Below are positions 7,160 to 11,477 of a DNA stretch of 11,477 bases, piece after piece. Below the pieces are notes generated by a model, which was not told the DNA's origin, searched no databases, and worked only from the letters and a program-made list of their open reading frames with translations. The position numbers and the translations under genes are program-made. The stretch's first letter is position 1, and each line of letters opens with the position of its first letter. The stretch is from a bacterium (lineage in GTDB: Bacteria > Spirochaetota > UBA4802 > UBA5550), in NCBI GenBank assembly GCA_024224995.1, contig JAAENB010000686.1:1-11477 (forward strand), in the 5' to 3' direction.

Positions 7160-8326
7160 CTATTTTTTCATGACTTCCATTGCGTATTTGCCGCCCTCAA
7201 AAAAATCTTTCCAGAGCCCTTTTTTGTCCTTTTTATTTTTTTCAACAGCACTGAACCAGAACTTATTCATGATTGCAGCATCTTCAGGGATTCTTTGTAC
7301 CAGTGTTCCAACCAGGGACTGTCCAAGGAGATTTGCCTGTAATGATTTCTCACCAAAGAAGGAACTTCGGAGTACCGCGTCTTCCAGAACACCAATCTGC
7401 TCAGCAGTGGAAAGGGCCGAATCGATCTTCTGGTCATCGGACGTCGCGGCATTACTCATGTCTCTGAGGTCGGCAAAGGTCTGCATAAGGATGTCCAGCA
7501 TGGTGGGAGGAATCTCCACTTCAAAGCCGTGCCTGGAAATGAGATCCCTGGTCCGAAACTCAATGATCTCCTGTTCTGATTTTTTCTTTGTTACCACCGG
7601 GATATGGATAAAATTAAAGCGCCGCTTCAATGCTGACGATAGTTCATTAACGCCCCTGTCCCTGCTGTTTGCCGTCGCGATGATATTAAAGCCGGGCTTT
7701 GCAAAGGCTATATTGTCTTTCTCAAGCTCCGGGATTGATATATACTTTTCACTTAAGATTGATATGAGGGCGTCCTGGACATCGGAAGTACAGCGGGTCA
7801 GCTCTTCAAATCGCCCCAGTGTGCCGCTGTTCATTGAGCCCATAATTGGTGACGGGATAAGGGATTTATGGGACTGGCCTTCCGCAATGACCATGGCAAC
7901 ATTCCATGAGTATTTAATATGATCCTCAGTTGTTCCCGATGTCCCCTGAACAACATTGGTTGAACAGCCGGAAACAGCAGCAGCCAGAAGTTCGGCAAGC
8001 CAGCTCTTACCGGTACCGGGAGGTCCTATCAAAAGCAGGCCGCGATCGGACGCAAGGGTCACAATGGCCCTTTCAACCAGGGAAGGGTCGCCAAACCACT
8101 TCTGGTCTATTTTTCTATCCAGCTTGTCCGAAGACGAACTCCCCAGTATAAATATCTTTACCATCTTCGGCGTCAGCAGCCATGAAAAGGGCTTGTTGCC
8201 CTTGTCCTGTGACGCAAGATATGATAATTCCTCCTGAAAGTCCTTTTCAGCAGGCATTCTCAGTTGTTCGGTTTGCTGCCCTGTCTGCTGCTTCTTTTCT
8301 TGCTTTTCAACTTGCTTCTTTGCCAT
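7160..8326 (-). CDS. MoxR-family AAA+ ATPase (YehL-like)
   Basis: A 388-residue AAA+ ATPase of the MoxR group, expected to form a hexameric ring that remodels or activates a client with its VWA partner. A Gln/Lys-rich N-terminus (1-25) precedes the ATPase core. Walker A is GPPGTGKS at 101-108. The Walker B region reads TLGRFEELTR (169-178), with Glu174 where MoxR proteins usually have Asp and Glu175 as the catalytic acid. Sensor 1 is Asn220 in ATAN, and the arginine finger is in LKRRF (233-237). RFEELTRC followed by VQDALISILSE matches the position of the helix-2/PS1 insert clade core. The lid region follows to about 350. A clear ribosome site (GGGAG, 7 nt from the ATG) lies at the end of a 98-base gap after the VWA gene, the largest gap in the operon, so extra internal initiation is possible. 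No hairpin with a T run is seen in that gap. Confidence 0.92.
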   Translation of the reverse strand: MAKKQVEKQEKKQQTGQQTEQLRMPAEKDFQEELSYLASQDKGNKPFSWLLTPKMVKIFILGSSSSDKLDRKIDQKWFGDPSLVERAIVTLASDRGLLLIGPPGTGKSWLAELLAAAVSGCSTNVVQGTSGTTEDHIKYSWNVAMVIAEGQSHKSLIPSPIMGSMNSGTLGRFEELTRCTSDVQDALISILSEKYISIPELEKDNIAFAKPGFNIIATANSRDRGVNELSSALKRRFNFIHIPVVTKKKSEQEIIEFRTRDLISRHGFEVEIPPTMLDILMQTFADLRDMSNAATSDDQKIDSALSTAEQIGVLEDAVLRSSFFGEKSLQANLLGQSLVGTLVQRIPEDAAIMNKFWFSAVEKNKKDKKGLWKDFFEGGKYAMEVMKK

Positions 8327-8424
8327 TCTGTACTCCCTTGCTCTCAGAGATAAGAGTATTATCCTGATTTAATTACTTTTTTTGCTTGCCCTCTACGCCA
8401 TTACGCTAAGCCGTTTTTTGGCCC

Positions 8425-9774
8425 TTACCCCAGAAAAGCCCGCAACTGGTCAATGAGCTTCTTTGGGCTCCCCGTTAAAATGGGCGCTCCTATATCCTTT
8501 AGCCGTGACCTGAACCACTGGTTTACACTGAAGTAACCGGTACTGGTAACTGCTCCCACAGGGATTACATGTACATCGGAATCCTTCAGGGTCTTTATGT
8601 AATCAAAGAGCTGCTGTTCGCTGCCGCCCTCATAAAAATCCGAGATGAGCACAAGTACGGTATTCTGCGGCTCAAGGATCTTTTCCGACGCAAAAATGAG
8701 GGCGTTATAGATATCGGTTCCTCCTCCAAGGTCGGTTCTCATGAGAACCTCAAAGGGATCGTGCACCCAGGGTGTGAGGTCTGCCACATCCGTATCAAAA
8801 GCAACGAGGTGCACATCCACATTGGGAAGCCCGGCAAAAATAGACGCGATGATGGTACACTGTACCATCGCATCTACCATAGATCCGGACTGGTCTACCA
8901 CAACAATCATTCTCTTTGGAAGCTTCTTTTGAGCGGTATGCTTATAAAAAAGCCTGTCCACATAGAGCTTCTTTTGATCCGGATCCCAGTTAATAAGGTT
9001 TTTCCAGATTGTCCGTTTCAGATCAAGATTTGAAAAGACCTTTTTGGGAGGCACAGAGTAATCAATCCCGCCCTTTTTAGATTCCATTACCTGTGTTTTC
9101 AGTACTTCTGCCAGTTCGTTTATAAATTGCTGTATAATCGCTTTCGCGTTCTGTAATGCCTTTTTGGAAAGATTTGCCTTATCCCGCAGCAATTGTTCCA
9201 CCAGGGGCATTGATGGTTTCAGTTTTTGCGCCAGTTTGTCATCGTTAAGAATTTCATGGATCTCCATCCGGTCGATGAGATCCTTTTCCATGCCCGAGAG
9301 GGCTTCACCAAGCATCTCTTCAGAAAGGAATTCATCTTCCCCTCCTCCGTGTTTTTTTCCTCTCAGTCCACCGGAAGGAAAGCCGAAAGCCCGCTCAAAA
9401 CTTCCCACATCCTTGAGCCACTGGGAGTACTGAGATGCCGATACTGATTGTGTCTGTGTGTTTGGCCCGAAAATATTTAAGAGCATTTTACAATAGGCAA
9501 GCGTAGGCTTTAATGAGGTTGCACCATCAGTCTTATTGCTGTCCGTATCCGTAAAGACATCTTCTTTAAAAAGGGGTTCCAGTTCCGGGTATCGCTGCTG
9601 TAAAGTCTCAATACCAATGGCCGGATCAAGTATAAGGCCGGGCATGCCTTCGTCTTTAACAATGTCCCGGGATAACTGATTAATATTTTCACATTTCTCC
9701 TGGTACCCGAAGAGCGTGGCAATCAATCGCCAATACAACACCTGTTTCTTTTGAGCAGCAGCTTTATCTTCCAT
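8425..9774 (-). CDS. VWA domain protein with intact MIDAS (YehP-like)
   Basis: A 449-residue cytoplasmic protein, the probable partner of the MoxR ATPase encoded next. Residues 1-285 are mostly helical with a Gly/Lys-rich loop (about 135-147) and resemble the N-terminal helical regions seen before MoxR-associated VWA domains. The von Willebrand A domain spans about 287-445. The metal-ion-dependent adhesion site is complete: DQSGS (Asp294, Ser296, Ser298), Thr353 in GGGTD and Asp379 in LISDFYEG. It should therefore bind Mg and a ligand carboxylate. There is no signal peptide or transmembrane helix, unlike the batA-type VWA proteins. The start is supported by AGGA 7 nt upstream; that element overlaps the TAG stop of the preceding gene, so translation is likely coupled. 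E. coli YehP is the closest named counterpart I recall. Confidence 0.9.
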   Translation of the reverse strand: MEDKAAAQKKQVLYWRLIATLFGYQEKCENINQLSRDIVKDEGMPGLILDPAIGIETLQQRYPELEPLFKEDVFTDTDSNKTDGATSLKPTLAYCKMLLNIFGPNTQTQSVSASQYSQWLKDVGSFERAFGFPSGGLRGKKHGGGEDEFLSEEMLGEALSGMEKDLIDRMEIHEILNDDKLAQKLKPSMPLVEQLLRDKANLSKKALQNAKAIIQQFINELAEVLKTQVMESKKGGIDYSVPPKKVFSNLDLKRTIWKNLINWDPDQKKLYVDRLFYKHTAQKKLPKRMIVVVDQSGSMVDAMVQCTIIASIFAGLPNVDVHLVAFDTDVADLTPWVHDPFEVLMRTDLGGGTDIYNALIFASEKILEPQNTVLVLISDFYEGGSEQQLFDYIKTLKDSDVHVIPVGAVTSTGYFSVNQWFRSRLKDIGAPILTGSPKKLIDQLRAFLG

Positions 9775-9783
9775 ACAACATTC

Positions 9784-11154
9784 CTATGCCCGTAATAAAA
9801 CACCGGCACGTTCTTTTAATTGTTCGTAGATATTTACTTTAGGAGGTTCGTTTATTACTTTCAGGGCATCACAGCCGGTATAAAGAACCTTTCCTTTATC
9901 GAATAAAGTCATGGGCTGTAATGACCAGGCATCATTATCAAACCGTATAAACCCAAAAAGTGCTTTTGTCTTTTTCAGTGAACTTTCATCTACAGGAGAA
10001 ACCGGGGACACTCTTTCCATACAGATTGGAAGATTTATTTCCTTATCAAGTTCTATACTCAATGATCCTTTATTTCCGGTAATGATACAATCATTGAGAA
10101 AAATTGGTACTGCAATATGTACCGGGTGTCTGTCCAGGTGCGTACACTCCGGCCTGATGATTGTTTCTTTCGAACCAGCGGAAAAATATTTTTCCAACAC
10201 TGCCAGGGGATCAAAAACCTTTCCCGGTTTAATCTTTTTATCCGGTATAAGATTGTTCGAGCTTGTAATGGGAACATCTTTAATTGTTATTGTCTTGTGC
10301 TGCTGTAATGCTTCAAATAATGGTTTTTCACCGGTAAAGAGAAGCCATATATCCTTCTCCCCTATTAAATCTACCTTGAAGCGCCCCTTTGATATGCTTA
10401 CCAGGCAGTTTTGCTTTTCTGACTCAAGAACGCCGTAAAATACCAGGTTTATATAGTTATCATGACTCTGAACATCCATTGAAAGAAGGGAGAGTTTGCC
10501 GGATACAGTTGCTGCTATTTCATTACGCAATGGTGCCCTGGTGTTTATCATTGCCCTCATCCAGAGATCGGCCCATCGTGTAATGGGAATATCACCCTTC
10601 TCCTTTACCGGAACTACCTGAAGCATTTCATTGATAAAGCCGGTTAAGAGTGATGATTGCCGTATGAGAGATTCATCTTTCAGGAGTTGATCAACAGTCT
10701 TTAAAAACGGGACTATTTTTTCATGGTCGAGCCGGTGAAACCCGGTAATAGCCAGCTCACTAAGCCAGTGGGAAATACTCTCCTGAAGGACATTGCTTTC
10801 CTTTTCTTTTTTTTCTGCTTTTTCAGCTTTTTCACTCTCCGGTAAAACAATTTCTTCTTTCAGAATTTTTTCTATAATGAAATTGTATTTCACTCCCTGC
10901 AATGACTGTCGTATTGAAGCAAGAACAAAAAATGAATCCGGCACAAAAGTCCCTTGCAAAAGACCGGTTATTGCTTCACTCACCTGTTCTTCCAGGGGGG
11001 TCTGCGTAAAAATCCTTTTTAATGATTCAAGTCCTTCAACGTCTTTGCTGCCGGGAGTTGAAAACCCGTTGAGCAGACATAAATCTATATAATCAATAGA
11101 TTCAGTTAACAATGATAATTCTTCTTTATGTTCATCCATAGTAAAACGATTCAT
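9784..11154 (-). CDS. Conserved-looking protein of unknown function in MoxR/VWA operon
   Basis: A 456-residue protein I do not recognise. It is soluble, with no signal peptide or transmembrane helix. Residues 1-105 are helical. A low-complexity charged segment follows (about 106-120, repeated Glu-Lys-Ala), then a helical part to about 205 containing ITRWADLWMRAM. The C-terminal half (about 210-456) is predicted mixed or beta-rich and includes HLDRHPVHIAVPIFLND and a closing FIRFDNDAWSLQPMTLFDKGKVLY stretch that resembles repeated beta-hairpins. It sits 20 bases after the stop of the upstream partial gene and 9 bases before the VWA gene, so it is surely part of the operon. No counterpart is known to me in the E. 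coli yehLMPQ set. By position it may be an adaptor, client or scaffold for the MoxR/VWA pair. The first ATG is used; a Met at residue 6 is possible, and neither has a strong ribosome site. Confidence 0.85.
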   Translation of the reverse strand: MNRFTMDEHKEELSLLTESIDYIDLCLLNGFSTPGSKDVEGLESLKRIFTQTPLEEQVSEAITGLLQGTFVPDSFFVLASIRQSLQGVKYNFIIEKILKEEIVLPESEKAEKAEKKEKESNVLQESISHWLSELAITGFHRLDHEKIVPFLKTVDQLLKDESLIRQSSLLTGFINEMLQVVPVKEKGDIPITRWADLWMRAMINTRAPLRNEIAATVSGKLSLLSMDVQSHDNYINLVFYGVLESEKQNCLVSISKGRFKVDLIGEKDIWLLFTGEKPLFEALQQHKTITIKDVPITSSNNLIPDKKIKPGKVFDPLAVLEKYFSAGSKETIIRPECTHLDRHPVHIAVPIFLNDCIITGNKGSLSIELDKEINLPICMERVSPVSPVDESSLKKTKALFGFIRFDNDAWSLQPMTLFDKGKVLYTGCDALKVINEPPKVNIYEQLKERAGVLLRA

Positions 11155-11174
11155 AATTTTCTTATAATGCTAAC

Positions 11175-11477
11175 CTAAACAAACCAGCTCATTTCAGGGA
11201 TGTGCTGATTTGATGAAGGCGCCTCCAAAAATTTCAGATACTCCAGAAACCTGGTAAAAATTTCTCCCGAGTGTTCTTTTACAATATTTCCACTCATTTT
11301 ACCGGTTAATTCAGAGGAATCCTTTACATCACCATCAATTTTCATGAAGTCCGCAACTGTATCTATGCCAAACTGCTTTATTGCTTCATCAATAAGATTA
11401 CTTAAATGCTTACAATGGTAGGATGATGATATACCGCCACAGATCCTGTTGTTGTTGGTACTGCAATAAAAATTGAA
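11175..11477 (-). CDS. C-terminal part of the first visible operon gene, possible SWIM-type zinc finger
   Basis: The gene is cut by the right edge; 100 residues and the TAG stop (11177-11175) are visible and fully open in this frame. The fragment begins FNFYCSTNNNRICGG and contains YHCKHLSNLIDEAI. The CKHL piece, followed by a helix, fits the second half (CxH) of a SWIM zinc finger, but the first half (CxC) is not visible: Cys5 and Cys13 are single cysteines. It either lies outside the window or is degenerate. The remaining 75 residues are mostly helical, with LTGKMSGNIVKEHSGEIFTR and FLEYLKFLEAP. SWIM proteins commonly accompany MoxR, VWA and DUF5682 genes (E. coli YehQ), so the assignment is attractive but rests partly on context. 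It ends 20 bases before the next gene, consistent with one operon. Confidence 0.7.
   Translation of the reverse strand, partial: FNFYCSTNNNRICGGISSSYHCKHLSNLIDEAIKQFGIDTVADFMKIDGDVKDSSELTGKMSGNIVKEHSGEIFTRFLEYLKFLEAPSSNQHIPEMSWFV

Noticed and set aside
7170..7922. Plus-strand open frame of 250 residues opposite the MoxR gene
   Set aside because: It is fully antisense to a gene with intact AAA+ motifs; its Ser-rich translation is typical of a shadow frame.
8569..9033. Plus-strand open frame of 154 residues opposite the VWA domain
   Set aside because: It is antisense to the MIDAS-encoding region, which is clearly under protein-level constraint on the other strand.
9911..10438. Plus-strand open frame of 175 residues opposite the 456-residue gene
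   Set aside because: The minus-strand frame is longer, has operon spacing and more balanced composition; the plus frame is Ser/Phe/Ile-rich with no motif.
10825..10870. Short repeats in the Ala/Glu/Lys linker coding stretch as a tandem repeat locus
   Set aside because: The repetition is brief and imperfect and is explained by a charged protein linker.

Overview
This window (about 44% GC by eye) comes from a bacterium whose phylum I cannot fix. A lipoprotein signal with a good lipobox, a Sec-type signal peptide on a large exported enzyme-like protein and a six-helix inner-membrane diguanylate cyclase suggest a diderm. A spirochaete or deltaproteobacterium-like lineage would fit, but this is a guess. 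I see no tRNA, rRNA, CRISPR array, insertion sequence or phage structural cluster.

Left part (1-4306): a possible 5' fragment of a minus-strand gene (1-89); an AT-rich gap; a plus-strand lipoprotein carrying a phage tail-collar domain (288-950); a strong hairpin just after its stop (961-1004); a minus-strand secreted DUF4434 protein, predicted TIM-barrel and glycoside-hydrolase-like (1242-3053); and, divergent from it, a membrane-bound GGDEF diguanylate cyclase with an intact active site and inhibitory site (3218-4306). These look like independently transcribed surface or signalling genes.

Right part (4303-11477): one closely packed minus-strand operon filling the rest of the window. In transcription order it holds the C-terminal part of a gene cut by the right edge, with a CxH motif that could be half of a SWIM zinc finger (11477-11175); an unrecognised 456-residue protein (11154-9784); a VWA protein with a complete MIDAS (9774-8425); a MoxR/YehL-like AAA+ ATPase (8326-7160); and a 947-residue DUF5682 protein (7146-4303). 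The MoxR, DUF5682 and VWA genes (and SWIM, if correct) match the content of the poorly characterised E. coli yehL-yehM-yehP-yehQ locus. The likely logic is that the AAA+ ring and its VWA partner remodel or activate a client. The DUF5682 protein, whose motifs resemble the TraB/Tiki/EreA-type fold, is the best candidate effector, and the 456-residue protein is a possible extra adaptor. This operon is the most interesting content of the window: a widespread module of unknown biochemical function, here with an accessory gene I cannot assign. The operon and the cyclase gene converge and share their stop codons in a single TTAA.
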